A stretch of DNA of 64,000 bases from Clostridium hydrogenum (GCF_021432385.1 NZ_JAEACT010000002.1:628016-692015), one strand, 5' to 3'. Shown: positions 7,983 to 16,735, counted from the stretch's first letter. Notes: a model not told the origin generated them from the sequence alone. Numbers and translations: made by a program.

Positions 7983-8431
7983 ATGATAATCAATAATAAA
8001 GAATTTACTGAATTTAAAAAAAGAATCATCGGAGAAGTTGACGTTAATGGAGAATTCACCTATAGATGCTATAGTATTAGCAGATATAAAACTATGTTAT
8101 TATATGCAGAAGCATATAGTAATGGAGAACTATTAATATATGGACAATTATCTGATTTTTATCTGATTTTTATATGAAAATTTATTGTTTCTTAATAGAA
8201 AAAGTTATAGACGATAAAGTAGTAGACAGTAGAGAGTTTTTAGCTGGAACTACACATTATTCAGCTGTATCAGCATTGAATGTTATTAAAAGATGTAAAT
8301 CTGTTGACATGGATACTATAGAAGAGTTACTTGAAAAAAATAATCTTCCATATTTAAGAGACTTTAATGGGTTTGCTAAATCTTTTGTTAGAAGAAAAAT
8401 TAAATCTTTTACAGATCAAAAAAGCTTATAG
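7983..8431 (+). pseudogene. Hypothetical gene split by an 11-bp tandem duplication
   Basis: Two abutting frames: 7983-8177 (64 aa, with AAGGAAAGGGG before the ATG) and 8174-8431 (85 aa, whose ATG has no ribosome binding site of its own). At 8152-8173 the 11-mer TCTGATTTTTA occurs twice in tandem. Removing one copy joins the frames exactly: ...YGQLSDFY-MKIYCFLIEK..., giving about 140 aa. So this is one gene broken, or switched off, by an 11-bp duplication. The protein is small and mixed alpha/beta with no recognised domain. A poly-A slip near 8419 may have truncated the 3' end further. Confidence 0.6.
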
Positions 8432-8637
8432 ATAAAAGTTTTAAAGTTAAAATTAAAACATCTAATGAATTACTTAAGACAATGATGAGTATAGCAGCAA
8501 CCCAGCAAAATAAATAATAATTGTAGATTAGTTGAAGATTCTGTTATAGCTATTTCTGATAAACAGGCATGGTTTTTCTTTTGCAAAAAACATAATAATT
8601 TTAAAGTATATGACTTTAAAGTTATAAAATATTAGGA
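8432..8637 (+). pseudogene. Coding remnants after the split gene
   Basis: Short open stretches without starts: one continuing the previous gene in another frame (LIDKSFKVKIKTSNELLKTM) to a stop near 8516, and another reading NCRLVEDSVIAISDKQAWFF to a stop at 8635. They look like decayed 3' ends; no promoter or start is visible. Confidence 0.3.
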
Positions 8638-9207
8638 TAATTTAGATTCGTTTGCATATTCGCTTTTTAATAGTGAGCAAATAGCTAAATCATTTCTTTC
8701 ACCAGACTCTTTGTCTATTCTCCTATGCCTTAAAATTCCATCCTGTTTCATCCCTACTTTATGTAACAACTTTCCAGATGCCTTATTTGTAATATTATAT
8801 TTAGCCTCAACCATATAAAAATCCTCATGAGAAAATAAGTAATCTAATACTTTTTTCAAAGCCTCTAAAGCATAGCCCTTATGCCACCAAGAAGAACCAA
8901 GCATATAAGCAATTTCACATATTTCTAAAGCCGCAAACGGAACACTTGCGGAGATATTACCAATTACCTCTCCAGTTTCTTTCACTTCTATAGCCCATAT
9001 ATATGTGCATTTGTTTTCATATGATTGTATCCACTGATTAATCATGTTTTCTGTATCACTTTTGTTTTTATGTGGATAATAAGCAATATATTTAGAAGAA
9101 TTAGAATCAGATGCCCAGTTAATAAAACTTTGCTCTATATCAGTAGTAGTAAATCTACGTAATCTTAATCTGTCTGTCTCTAGCAATGCTGTTCCATTAT
9201 TTTTCAT
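8632..9207 (-). CDS. GNAT N-acetyltransferase, RimJ/RimL type
   Basis: A 191-aa acetyltransferase that opens with ETDRLRLRRFTTTDIE, the usual RimJ/RimL entry. It has the strand-helix acetyl-CoA motif around ICEIAYMLGSSWWHKGYALE and the late NITNKASGKLLHKVGM motif. It would transfer acetyl from acetyl-CoA to an amine, either a protein N-terminus or a small molecule. The ATG is supported by AAAGGAGGAAG. The stop overlaps the remnants on the other strand. The substrate is unknown. Confidence 0.85.
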   Translation of the reverse strand: MKNNGTALLETDRLRLRRFTTTDIEQSFINWASDSNSSKYIAYYPHKNKSDTENMINQWIQSYENKCTYIWAIEVKETGEVIGNISASVPFAALEICEIAYMLGSSWWHKGYALEALKKVLDYLFSHEDFYMVEAKYNITNKASGKLLHKVGMKQDGILRHRRIDKESGERNDLAICSLLKSEYANESKLS

Positions 9208-9242
9208 TATAAGCTTCCTCCTTTTAAAACCATAATAATATA

Positions 9243-9291
9243 AAGTGACAAGTTACGGAAGAAAATCATCCTAAACTTGTCATTTGTCACT
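9243..9291. repeat. Miniature family-B-like remnant
   Basis: AAAGTGACAAGTTAC..GAAAATCATCC..CTTGTCATTTGTCACT: the 7-bp TTGTCAY repeats at the end and the AAAATCATCC block match the outer stem of family B, but the middle is missing. It lies between the GNAT and MmcQ copy 2 genes. Confidence 0.5.
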
Positions 9292-9299
9292 GTTTCTAG

Positions 9300-9671
9300 T
9301 TACTTCACATTCTTTAAATTTAACGTAATAGCTTCCTTTTCCTTCCTCGTAAGTCCTTTAAATACAAGATCATAAGAAATATCTATTAAAAATTTAACTT
9401 TCTCATCATCAAGATCTTCCCCTACAGTTACAGTATTCCAGTGCTTTTTATTTAAATGATATCCAGCTTCAACGGCTTTATAATCTCTTCTTAAATCTAT
9501 AGACATAAATGGATCACATTTTAAGCTTACTTTTAAAACAGAACTAGTTATATCTGTAATTAAAAACATCTTAGAGCCAACCTTCATAACAAGAGTCATA
9601 TCATCAAAAGGAAAGGTTTCTGTAACACCTTTTTTAGTTTTGCAGTAACTCTTTATATCTTGTAAATTCAT
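9300..9671 (-). CDS. MmcQ/YjbR-family protein (copy 2)
   Basis: A 123-aa paralog of the gene at 3868-4215, nearly identical through KKGVTETFPFDDMTLVMKVG and SLKCDPFMSIDLRRDYKAVE. I choose the ATG at 9671 because AAAGGAG precedes it; an upstream in-frame extension to 9710 runs into repeat sequence. It has 8 extra C-terminal residues relative to copy 1. It lies 68 bp after the Nudix gene and is probably cotranscribed from the promoter at 10251-10279. Role unknown. Confidence 0.8.
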   Translation of the reverse strand: MNLQDIKSYCKTKKGVTETFPFDDMTLVMKVGSKMFLITDITSSVLKVSLKCDPFMSIDLRRDYKAVEAGYHLNKKHWNTVTVGEDLDDEKVKFLIDISYDLVFKGLTRKEKEAITLNLKNVK

Positions 9672-9689
9672 ACAAATTTCTCCTTTAGT

Positions 9690-9739
9690 CAGAGTACATA
9701 GAAAAATCAACCTTCAATGCTCTTTGTACCTTGTACTCT
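9690..9739. repeat. Family-B heptad remnant
   Basis: CAGAGTACATAGAAAAATCA then TTTGTACCTTGTACTCTTAT: the outer stem and heptads of a family-B element without its centre. It lies between the Nudix and MmcQ copy 2 genes. Confidence 0.5.
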
Positions 9740-10200
9740 TATTTAAATATTTCTAATGCTTCATTTGCCATAATCTTAACATTTTGCGGAACATTTTTTA
9801 GCTCTTCTAATTCCTCTTTAGAGTACCATTTAATTTCTTCAGATTCTCCCTCATCTGGCTTTACCTCTGAAGATTCTGATACAGCAAAGAAAACGAGATC
9901 AATATGATAATGTTCTGAATTTACTTCACATAGAAGTGTATGCACTGGATTTATTAAAATTTTTTCACAAGTCAAATCATTTGAATTTTTAAGTTTACTT
10001 TCTGATTGGAAATTATATAACTTTATATCAAGTCCAGCCTCTTCTTTAGCCTCTCGAATGCAAGCATCTTCTGGTAATTCATTAGACTCAATATGTCCAC
10101 CAATTGGAAGAATGATTTTATATTTTTTGTGCAAATGCAACAGAACCTTATCTCCATTTACTATATATGTGGAAACGGTAAAATGTCTGTCAATCCCCAT
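9739..10200 (-). CDS. Nudix hydrolase
   Basis: A 153-aa protein with a complete Nudix box, GGHIESNELPEDACIREAKE then EAGL (about residues 33-56), including the REAKEEAGL catalytic helix that binds Mg2+. It hydrolyses a nucleoside diphosphate linked to another moiety; the substrate is not predictable. The ATG follows GGGAGGAAG. The promoter TTGACA-17-TAATAT lies 50 bp upstream with a GAAC-ATTA-GTTC dyad in its spacer. It probably heads a two-gene unit with mmcQ copy 2. Confidence 0.85.
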   Translation of the reverse strand: MGIDRHFTVSTYIVNGDKVLLHLHKKYKIILPIGGHIESNELPEDACIREAKEEAGLDIKLYNFQSESKLKNSNDLTCEKILINPVHTLLCEVNSEHYHIDLVFFAVSESSEVKPDEGESEEIKWYSKEELEELKNVPQNVKIMANEALEIFK

Positions 10201-10250
10201 CTAGCTTCCTCCCTATCTAACTTATTTATATAACTTACCTTAATAGCTAC

Positions 10251-10279
10251 ATATTACTGAACATTAGTTCTCATGTCAA
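10251..10279 (-). promoter_or_regulatory. Promoter with GAAC-N4-GTTC dyad before the Nudix gene
   Basis: Minus strand TTGACA (10279-10274), 17-bp spacer, TAATAT (10256-10251). The spacer contains the dyad GAACATTAGTTC (10259-10270), similar to but not matching the full CGAAC-N4-GTTCG LexA box. The block is duplicated at 4600-4628. Confidence 0.55.
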
Positions 10280-10447
10280 CAAACTATATGCAAATTTTCA
10301 AGTAAATAGTTTATACGTAATATATTTTTATATAATATACTTAAGAAATACAAAAATAAAATTATAAATTATACTGACTTTTTGTTTCAATAGATTGTTA
10401 TACATAATGGAAAGTACTTTTCAACTTATGCATAAGGAGGAAAATTA

Positions 10448-10990
10448 GTGGACAAGGACTATTTTCTAATACGGAGAATGAAGCAGGGCGATGAGGCTGC
10501 TGTTGATGATTTCGTAAAACGATATTACAAAGATATATATAGCTATTGTTATTATAAATTATCCGATAAATGGCAGGCTGAAGATATAACGCAAGAAACC
10601 TTTACTAATTTCTTTAGGAATTTTAGCAACTATATTCATAAAAGTAAAGCAAGGAATTATCTTTATGTAATTGCGGGAAACCTGTGCAAAAATGAATATA
10701 AAAAACATAAAGAAATACCAGCCTTGGAAGCAAAAGAATCAACAATAGCTGCAAAGGAAGTTCAAAAGGAAATTAATCTTAAGCTATCAATTGAACAAGA
10801 AATATCCAAGCTTCCAAATGAATTCAAAGAAGTAGTCATCTTGCACTATTTTCAAGAACTTAAGCTTAGGGAAATTGCTGAAATACTAGGCATCAGCATT
10901 TCTCTCGTAAAATATCGTCTTTCAGAAAGTAAAAAGATGCTTAAAAGCAGAATGAATAAGGAGGATTTTTATGAATACTCATTTGAATAA
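10448..10990 (+). CDS. ECF-type RNA polymerase sigma factor
   Basis: A 180-aa sigma-70-family protein with only regions 2 and 4. Region 2 includes DIYSYCYYKLSDKWQAEDIT then QETF; region 4 includes LPNEFKEVVILHYFQELKLR and the helix-turn-helix EIAEILGISISLVKYRLSE. GTG start after AAGGAGG. The stop overlaps the next ORF by 20 bp, so the operon sigma-membrane protein-ABC ATPase-ABC permease is tightly coupled. That layout suggests envelope- or antimicrobial-stress control with the next gene as a possible regulator of sigma activity; this is an inference. Confidence 0.85.
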   Translation: MDKDYFLIRRMKQGDEAAVDDFVKRYYKDIYSYCYYKLSDKWQAEDITQETFTNFFRNFSNYIHKSKARNYLYVIAGNLCKNEYKKHKEIPALEAKESTIAAKEVQKEINLKLSIEQEISKLPNEFKEVVILHYFQELKLREIAEILGISISLVKYRLSESKKMLKSRMNKEDFYEYSFE

Positions 10991-11711
10991 AAAAATTCCA
11001 GCTTATGATGAAGAAAGAATGCTACAAACAATTAATGCCGCTAAAAAGGAATATCAAAAACAAATGCTTTTAAAACCAATGAGCAGCTTTGAATTTCTAT
11101 TTCAGCAAATGTTATTCTTAAGCAAAAGATATTGGCTTACACAACTTATTGTTTTTTTTGTATCAGCTTTTAGTTTGGGCTTCATGAACCTAAACAGTGG
11201 AATAGGTGAAAACAAAATGATATATTGTGCAGTTTTTGCACCACTACTAATTATATTTTCAATACCTGAACTGTGGAAAAATATCTCCGCTAATGCCTGC
11301 GAAGTGGAAAGTACTACTTATTACGATTTGCCAAAAGTATATCTATCAAGATTAATACTAGCAGGAATGTTTGACTTAATAATAGCAACCCTATTAACTG
11401 GAATAATTATACATTCAAATGGGTTTTCAGCTTACGCAGCAATAATCTATTTCTTTGTACCGTTTAATTTTAACTGCTGCATATGCTTTTTCGTGTTGTG
11501 TAGTACAAAAATACGCTCGGAACTTGTAGCAGTAAGTAGCTGTTTAATTGGGGCATTTTTTTGGTATCTACTTGTAAGAGACTATCATGTATATGAATTA
11601 CTTGAAATGAAAACTTGGTATCTACTTTTGATTCTTTCTTTCGTGTATCTTGTTTTTACGGGAAGAAAAATTGTGAAATCCAGCAGAAATTATTTAGAGG
11701 TGTGCAGATGA
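10971..11711 (+). CDS. Polytopic membrane protein of the ECF operon
   Basis: A 246-aa protein with a 45-residue N-terminal cytoplasmic part (hydrophilic, helical) and about six membrane segments (residues about 55-230). Position after an ECF sigma gene with translational overlap suggests an anti-sigma factor or sensor, but no zinc-binding anti-sigma (ZAS) H-x3-C-x2-C motif is present. It overlaps the following ABC ATPase start by 4 bp (ATGA). Alternative: an accessory subunit of the ABC transporter. Confidence 0.6.
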   Translation: MNTHLNKKIPAYDEERMLQTINAAKKEYQKQMLLKPMSSFEFLFQQMLFLSKRYWLTQLIVFFVSAFSLGFMNLNSGIGENKMIYCAVFAPLLIIFSIPELWKNISANACEVESTTYYDLPKVYLSRLILAGMFDLIIATLLTGIIIHSNGFSAYAAIIYFFVPFNFNCCICFFVLCSTKIRSELVAVSSCLIGAFFWYLLVRDYHVYELLEMKTWYLLLILSFVYLVFTGRKIVKSSRNYLEVCR

Positions 11712-12595
11712 AACTAGAAGTAAAAGATTTATGTAAAAATTTCAAAAAAAATACAGCTGTTAATCATATAAGCTTTACCTTAGAAAAAGGAGTATATGGA
11801 CTCTTAGGCGCTAATGGTGCAGGAAAGACAACACTTATGCGAATGCTATGTTCATTAATTATCCCTAACAATGGAACTATAAAGTATGATGATGAAGATA
11901 TACAAAAAATGAATGAAAGATACAGAAGAATTATCGGCTATTTGCCGCAGGAATTTGGATATTACCCAGAGTTTTCAGCTGAGGATTATCTATTATATAT
12001 AGCTGCATTAAAAGGTTTAAGACCATTAATTGCAAAAAAACGTGTAAATGAATTATTAGAAGTTGTTTCATTAACAAAGGTCAGAAAAAAGAAAATCAAA
12101 ACTTTTTCAGGTGGAATGAAGAGAAGGCTTGGAATTGCTCAAGCAGTTTTAAATGATCCAAAAGTATTAATATTAGATGAGCCTACAGCAGGCTTAGACC
12201 CTAAGGAAAGAATAAGATTTCGCAGCCTTATAAGTCATATAGCTGAAGAACGAATTGTCCTACTATCCACACATATTGTGTCAGATCTAGAGTCCATAGC
12301 AAAAGAGATTTTAATTATGAAAGAAGGAAATATTATTGCACAAGGTGATATAGAAAAATTACTATGCCAAATAAATAATAAAGTTTGGACTTGCCTCATA
12401 GATTTAAAAAAAGCGGATGAATTACGTTCTACCTATATATTAAGCAATGAAAAAAACTGTAATGGCAAAATTGAACTTAGAATTATTTCTGAAGAAAAGC
12501 CATTAGCTTCAGCTATTAATGTTAGTCCTTCGCTAGAAGACTTGTTTATATATTATTTTGGAGAGGTGAACGAATTTGCAGATTTTGAAATATGA
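11708..12595 (+). CDS. ABC transporter ATP-binding protein
   Basis: The start ATG at 11708 (MKLEVKDLCKNFKKNTAVNH) overlaps the previous stop; the longer open frame to 11615 is not coding. Walker A is GANGAGKTT (about residues 34-42). The Q-loop is YLPQEFGYYPE. The ABC signature is FSGGMKRRLGIAQ. Walker B is VLILDEPTAGLDP, followed by the H-loop LSTHIVSD. The C-terminal 70 residues are the accessory region common in ABC-2 drug or bacitracin-type exporters. Works with the permease encoded next. Confidence 0.9.
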   Translation: MKLEVKDLCKNFKKNTAVNHISFTLEKGVYGLLGANGAGKTTLMRMLCSLIIPNNGTIKYDDEDIQKMNERYRRIIGYLPQEFGYYPEFSAEDYLLYIAALKGLRPLIAKKRVNELLEVVSLTKVRKKKIKTFSGGMKRRLGIAQAVLNDPKVLILDEPTAGLDPKERIRFRSLISHIAEERIVLLSTHIVSDLESIAKEILIMKEGNIIAQGDIEKLLCQINNKVWTCLIDLKKADELRSTYILSNEKNCNGKIELRIISEEKPLASAINVSPSLEDLFIYYFGEVNEFADFEI

Positions 12596-13823
12596 ACTAA
12601 AAAAAATATTTTATAAAAAAAGTTCAATAATTAGTTTAATACTATTAGCTGCTTGTCTAGGATTAATGTTGTTCTTTTCTATGTCAAGTATATTCTATAC
12701 CGATAAAAATGGAAACAACATTAAAGGAATAAAAGCAATAAAGTTAGTAAAAATCGCAAAAATGAAATGGAATGGATATTTAACAATTGGAAAGGTTAGA
12801 AACGTATTAGAAGAAAATGAACGCATAAATTCGGACAGTAAATATTCTCATATGAAAGAAGATGATATTAAGCTTTCAAATATGCAATATTCTAGAAAAC
12901 AGGGTTTTGAAGATATCCGTGATTTAATTAATTATTCTTATGAGAAACCTAATTTTTATGATTATAATCTTATTGATAAATTAAACCCTAAGGTCGCAAA
13001 TACATTTTATTTAAACCGAATTAGCCAATTAAAAAATTCCTTATCTGGTAAGGATGGAGATAACCTCACGAAAAATGAAAAAGAATATTTATTAACTTCC
13101 GCCAAAACTTTAACTACACCACTTAAATATTCCTATGCTGACGGCTTTCGTAAGTTATTTGAAGAAAGTATATCAATAAATTTCGCTTTAGCTTTTGTAA
13201 TATGCATTTTAATAGCGCCAGTATTTTCCATAGAATATCAAACAGGTAGTGATTCAATTTTGCTCTCCACTGAACATGGAAAGAAAAAAGGAATTATATA
13301 TAAACTTATTGCTGGATTTTTATCTACCTCTCTGGTCTACTTAATTACTTCAGCTTTAGTATATGGCTTTATTTTTATGATATTTGGATTTGATGGCTGG
13401 AATTGTCCTATTCAGGCATCTATGGAAGGGTGGAAAAGTTTTTATCATATAACAAACCTTCAAGCCTTTTGTATGGTATTACTGCTTGGTTACCTAGGCT
13501 GTTTATTTATAAGCGCTTTAGCTATGTTTCTTTCATCTAAAGTGAAATCATCCTTTTCAACTATTGTTTTTTTAATTTTATTTATTTTTATACCTTCAAC
13601 ATTGGGAAAACAGATGTTTAAAGGAGGTTTGTTTGATAAACTTTTAAACTTATTCCCACATCAACTGCTACTCGGATGGCCATTAATAACTTCATATACA
13701 CTTTATGATATTGCAGGTAAAGTCATAACTCCCTTTAAGCTACTTCCTATTTTATATGTTGTACTTGCAATTATATTATTGCCTTTTACTTATAGATCAT
13801 TTAAAAAACATCAAGTAGCATAA
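12576..13823 (+). CDS. ABC-2 type permease
   Basis: A 415-aa membrane protein with one N-terminal segment (about residues 17-37), a roughly 150-residue extracytoplasmic loop, and then about five more segments (195-405). This is the topology of ABC-2 exporter permeases. TTG start at 12576 after GGAGAGG, overlapping the ATPase gene by 20 bp. With the ATPase it forms an exporter under the ECF sigma operon. Substrate unknown; a lipid or peptide antibiotic is a plausible guess. A hairpin terminator follows. Confidence 0.8.
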   Translation: MQILKYELKKIFYKKSSIISLILLAACLGLMLFFSMSSIFYTDKNGNNIKGIKAIKLVKIAKMKWNGYLTIGKVRNVLEENERINSDSKYSHMKEDDIKLSNMQYSRKQGFEDIRDLINYSYEKPNFYDYNLIDKLNPKVANTFYLNRISQLKNSLSGKDGDNLTKNEKEYLLTSAKTLTTPLKYSYADGFRKLFEESISINFALAFVICILIAPVFSIEYQTGSDSILLSTEHGKKKGIIYKLIAGFLSTSLVYLITSALVYGFIFMIFGFDGWNCPIQASMEGWKSFYHITNLQAFCMVLLLGYLGCLFISALAMFLSSKVKSSFSTIVFLILFIFIPSTLGKQMFKGGLFDKLLNLFPHQLLLGWPLITSYTLYDIAGKVITPFKLLPILYVVLAIILLPFTYRSFKKHQVA

Positions 13824-13841
13824 TATTTTCTATAAAAAATT

Positions 13842-13874
13842 GTGAAGCAGCAGCACCTTTAGCTGCTACTTCAC
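13842..13874. terminator. Terminator between convergent genes
   Basis: Stem GTGAAGCAGCAGC / GCTGCTACTTCAC with loop ACCTTTA. A modest T-rich tract follows. It lies between genes ending at 13823 (+) and 13940 (-). It begins TTGTGAAG, the same end motif as families A and B. Confidence 0.6.
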
Positions 13875-13939
13875 TAAGATTAAAATTTTCCCATGCCTGT
13901 CTACAAAAATATGCTGTACTATGTTTTTATAGCAATATA

Positions 13940-14299
13940 TTAATTTGCTACTATATGAATTGCAAAACCACCAATTTCTTGTTCCAAATAAATAAGTTTC
14001 ATTTTCTTATCTTCATTATATTTTGCCGACTCATAATTAAATTTTATGCCCTTTGCTTCCAAATATTTTATTGCCTCTTCTATATTATCTGTGCCAAAGC
14101 CAATGTGTCCCAATGTTCCAAAGCCTTTGTATTTCATTACTTCAACGCCATTACCAGCAAATACGGAAATTTCAGTTTCCTTATTATCAAAATCAAATAT
14201 ACTACATAATAGTGCTGCTACTTCCTTAGCCTTTGATTCATTTTCTGTATTTATGCCGACATGTGCAAGGGTAAATACTGGTTTCTTTAACTTTTCCAT
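13940..14299 (-). CDS. VOC (glyoxalase-like) family protein
   Basis: A 119-aa single vicinal-oxygen-chelate domain: opening FTLAHVGINTENESKAKEVA, GTLGHIGFGTDNIEEAIKYL in the middle, and the final EQEIGGFAIHIVAN. The ATG at 14299 is preceded by GGAGTG; the open frame to 14359 runs into family-D repeat. Similar stand-alone VOC domains occur fused to KDPG aldolase in clostridia, so a sugar-acid link is possible. Catalytic metal ligands cannot be assigned confidently. Confidence 0.75.
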   Translation of the reverse strand: MEKLKKPVFTLAHVGINTENESKAKEVAALLCSIFDFDNKETEISVFAGNGVEVMKYKGFGTLGHIGFGTDNIEEAIKYLEAKGIKFNYESAKYNEDKKMKLIYLEQEIGGFAIHIVAN

Positions 14300-14330
14300 A
14301 AAATCACACTCCATTCTACATTTTATATAT

Positions 14331-14428
14331 AGATAAACCATTTCAACTACCAAAATCAATTTGCATCATAATGCCTAGAAGATGGCGTTTTGATACAAAT
14401 TAATTTTGAAGTTTCAAGCGGTTTATCT
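14331..14428. repeat. Family-D palindromic repeat, copy D2
   Basis: Inverted arms AGATAAACCATTTCAACTAC / GTTTCAAGCGGTTTATCT, with inner arms around ATAATGCC/GGCGTTTTG. About 90% identical to D1 at 5134-5237. It lies immediately upstream of the VOC gene. The rest of the 14300-14659 gap shows no gene. Confidence 0.75.
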
Positions 14429-14659
14429 TTAATTATATCATTTTTGCTTACAATAATTAAACAAATAACTCACCTTTACACTTTATATATAAGTGTAAAA
14501 TACTATATGTGTTTAATATAATCATGGAGAAATGTAAGGATAATGAATTTATATATATACTTAACCATTAATTGAACCCAATTACCTATTTTGTAGATTT
14601 TACCTAAAGGAAGTGGTATACTAAAACAAGATTTGTTTTTAGGAGGTTATTATTATAAA

Positions 14660-15724
14660 ATGCTCAATAAAAAATTACCAATTATACTAAAAGTAACTTT
14701 GGTTATTGGAATTATTGTTACTTTTAGTTGTCTTTTGTCATCCAGAAATAAAAAGTTAAACTATATGAATAAAATTACATCTAATGACTCGCAAAAAAGC
14801 AATAAAGAACTTGTTCTCGAGTTTAAAAAAGCTTATAAAAAGCTTGGGATTAATTATAAGGATAGAATGGTTGATTACAATCCATTTGGAAGCTATTTTC
14901 ACTATGGTTCAACAATAAATTATAAAGATTATCCACTAATCGGAATAGATAATGATGGCATTCCTAAGCTTAAGGTTGGAAATAAACTTTATTTTGACCC
15001 TGTTACATTTGATCAATATGCATTAAATATCCATGATAAATGGCTGAATACTAAAAATGAGAGTTTAAAGCAAAAATTTATATCCCTCGCCGATAAATTA
15101 GTTAAGATGCAAAGTCCCGATGGTTCACTTAGATATAATTTTACTTGGAAATACTACTTACAAGAAAAACCCTATAAGCCAGGTTGGGTTTGTGGAATGG
15201 CTCAAGGCCAAGCTCTAAGTGTCTTGTCAAGGGCTTATTATCTAACAAAAAATGATAAATACATAGAAGCTGGAAGCAAAGCTTTAGATTTTTTAATAAA
15301 ACCAATTTCACAGGGTGGATGCATGGACACTCTTAATGACTTAAAACCCTTAGCTCCATCTCTTAGAAATAATATCATTTTTGAAGAATACATTAGTAAA
15401 CCATCCTCTTATACTCTCAATGGATTTATGTTTACTTTATTGGGATTATATGATTGGACTCAAGTAAATAGCCCTGATAAATCAAAGGAAGTAGCACAAA
15501 CCTATTTTGAAAAAGGTATAAAAACACTAAAAATCATACTCCCATATTATGATATAGGTGGTTTTAGTCTATATGATTTAAGCTACATTACATATAAACT
15601 ACCTCCTAAAAGTGCTTCCAATTATCATGCCGTTCATATACAATTACTAAATGCATTAAGTAAGGTAACTGGAGATGCTGAACTTAAGGAATATGAAAAA
15701 AAATGGATTTCATATATAAATTAA
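14660..15724 (+). CDS. D-glucuronyl C5-epimerase-like protein, membrane-anchored
   Basis: A 354-aa protein with an N-terminal signal-anchor (about residues 8-28, ILKVTLVIGIIVTFSCLL). A catalytic-type domain matches the C-terminal domain of glucuronyl C5-epimerases: the diagnostic GWVCGMAQGQALSVLSRAYY (about residues 180-200), YTLNGFMFTLLGLYDW, then DIGGFSLYDLSY and NYHAVHIQLLNAL. The family flips C5 of glucuronate residues in polysaccharides such as heparosan or alginate-like chains; bacterial members may act on exported polymers. AGGAGG lies 13 bp before the chosen ATG. Monocistronic, no polysaccharide gene cluster nearby, so the substrate is unknown. Confidence 0.75.
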   Translation: MLNKKLPIILKVTLVIGIIVTFSCLLSSRNKKLNYMNKITSNDSQKSNKELVLEFKKAYKKLGINYKDRMVDYNPFGSYFHYGSTINYKDYPLIGIDNDGIPKLKVGNKLYFDPVTFDQYALNIHDKWLNTKNESLKQKFISLADKLVKMQSPDGSLRYNFTWKYYLQEKPYKPGWVCGMAQGQALSVLSRAYYLTKNDKYIEAGSKALDFLIKPISQGGCMDTLNDLKPLAPSLRNNIIFEEYISKPSSYTLNGFMFTLLGLYDWTQVNSPDKSKEVAQTYFEKGIKTLKIILPYYDIGGFSLYDLSYITYKLPPKSASNYHAVHIQLLNALSKVTGDAELKEYEKKWISYIN

Positions 15725-15768
15725 AAACATAGAAAGAATTATTTTCATATAATTCTTTCTATGTTTTT
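15723..15768. terminator. Bidirectional terminator
   Basis: Stem AAAAACATAGAAAGAATT / AATTCTTTCTATGTTTTT, 18 perfect pairs, between genes ending at 15724 (+) and 15792 (-). Confidence 0.85.
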
Positions 15769-15791
15769 AATTCCTTGCAATGAAACTCTAA

Positions 15792-16700
15792 TTAATTATT
15801 TATTAAAGTCTTCAAAACACTATCTTTATCACTTATATTACTTTGTATGTTCTCATACTCTATACTAAACTCTGCATGATCACCCAGTGCATGTGGAACA
15901 ATTACACTAATAACAATAGAATCCTTTGTTAAATAGCTAAAGGTACTCCATTGATTTATATTTTCAATATCTGCACTATCAGCTCCACTGAAATATTTAA
16001 TCAAATCATTGTTACTGACACTATTAACATATTTAACAATTTCTGCTTCTTCAGCCTTTGTATATTTAGCTTCCAAATCAATATATTGACCTTTTTTAAA
16101 GGCGTTTATAAGATTTTGATCTATTTTAACAACATCAGATAATCTAATTTTTGTTCCATTTTTTATATTAATATTTGTAGTATAAAATATATTATTAGGA
16201 TGAGCAGCTCCTTTCCCCATTGCCACACCATAATAGTTAATACTTAACAAATCTGAAGTTTGCAATTTTATACTGTATTTTAATTCCAAGGCTGCATCTT
16301 GAGTAATATTATTATTTACATATGACAATACGTCATTTTTAATTAGTTGATTTATTGTACTTTGCTTATTATTGTCGCCTAAATTTATAATCTCTGGATA
16401 ATTTATTATTATATTTTGCTTCTTATATACATTTGAAACTACCCCATAAGTTGCCACTGGCTTATTTGATTGTTGTGCAGTTTCTGCGTTTTGATTATTG
16501 GTAACTTTTTCTTGACTGCTAGTATCATTAGTAGTTACATTTTTTGTTGTATTGTCAGTATTTGATTGTTGCGCTTGAGGTGTCTTATTACCTTGAATAC
16601 TAACATTGGCGGAAGTAGATTTAACATCCTTATTACTTGTGCATCCTGCCATAAAAAAGCTTAAAGATAATAAAGAAATAGCTATAATTTTTTTATTCAT
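15792..16700 (-). CDS. Lipoprotein with RsiV/DUF3298-like domain
   Basis: A 302-aa exported lipoprotein: signal ending in the lipobox FFMAGC (Cys about 19), then a Thr/Asn/Gln-rich linker to about residue 85. A globular domain follows with MGKGAAHPNNIFYTTNINIK and IRLSDVVK, hallmarks of the DUF3298 domain found in RsiV and PdaC-like proteins. RsiV binds lysozyme; others act on peptidoglycan. No sigma factor is adjacent, so an anti-sigma role is not supported. Start follows GGAGGAG. Confidence 0.75.
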   Translation of the reverse strand: MNKKIIAISLLSLSFFMAGCTSNKDVKSTSANVSIQGNKTPQAQQSNTDNTTKNVTTNDTSSQEKVTNNQNAETAQQSNKPVATYGVVSNVYKKQNIIINYPEIINLGDNNKQSTINQLIKNDVLSYVNNNITQDAALELKYSIKLQTSDLLSINYYGVAMGKGAAHPNNIFYTTNINIKNGTKIRLSDVVKIDQNLINAFKKGQYIDLEAKYTKAEEAEIVKYVNSVSNNDLIKYFSGADSADIENINQWSTFSYLTKDSIVISVIVPHALGDHAEFSIEYENIQSNISDKDSVLKTLINN

Positions 16701-16735
16701 AAAACTCTAATCTCCTCCAAATAATATGACTTCAA

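Noticed and set aside
5761-8640. Prophage fragment
   Set aside because: No integrase, capsid, tail or lysis gene and no attachment-site repeats; only unknown and decayed small genes.
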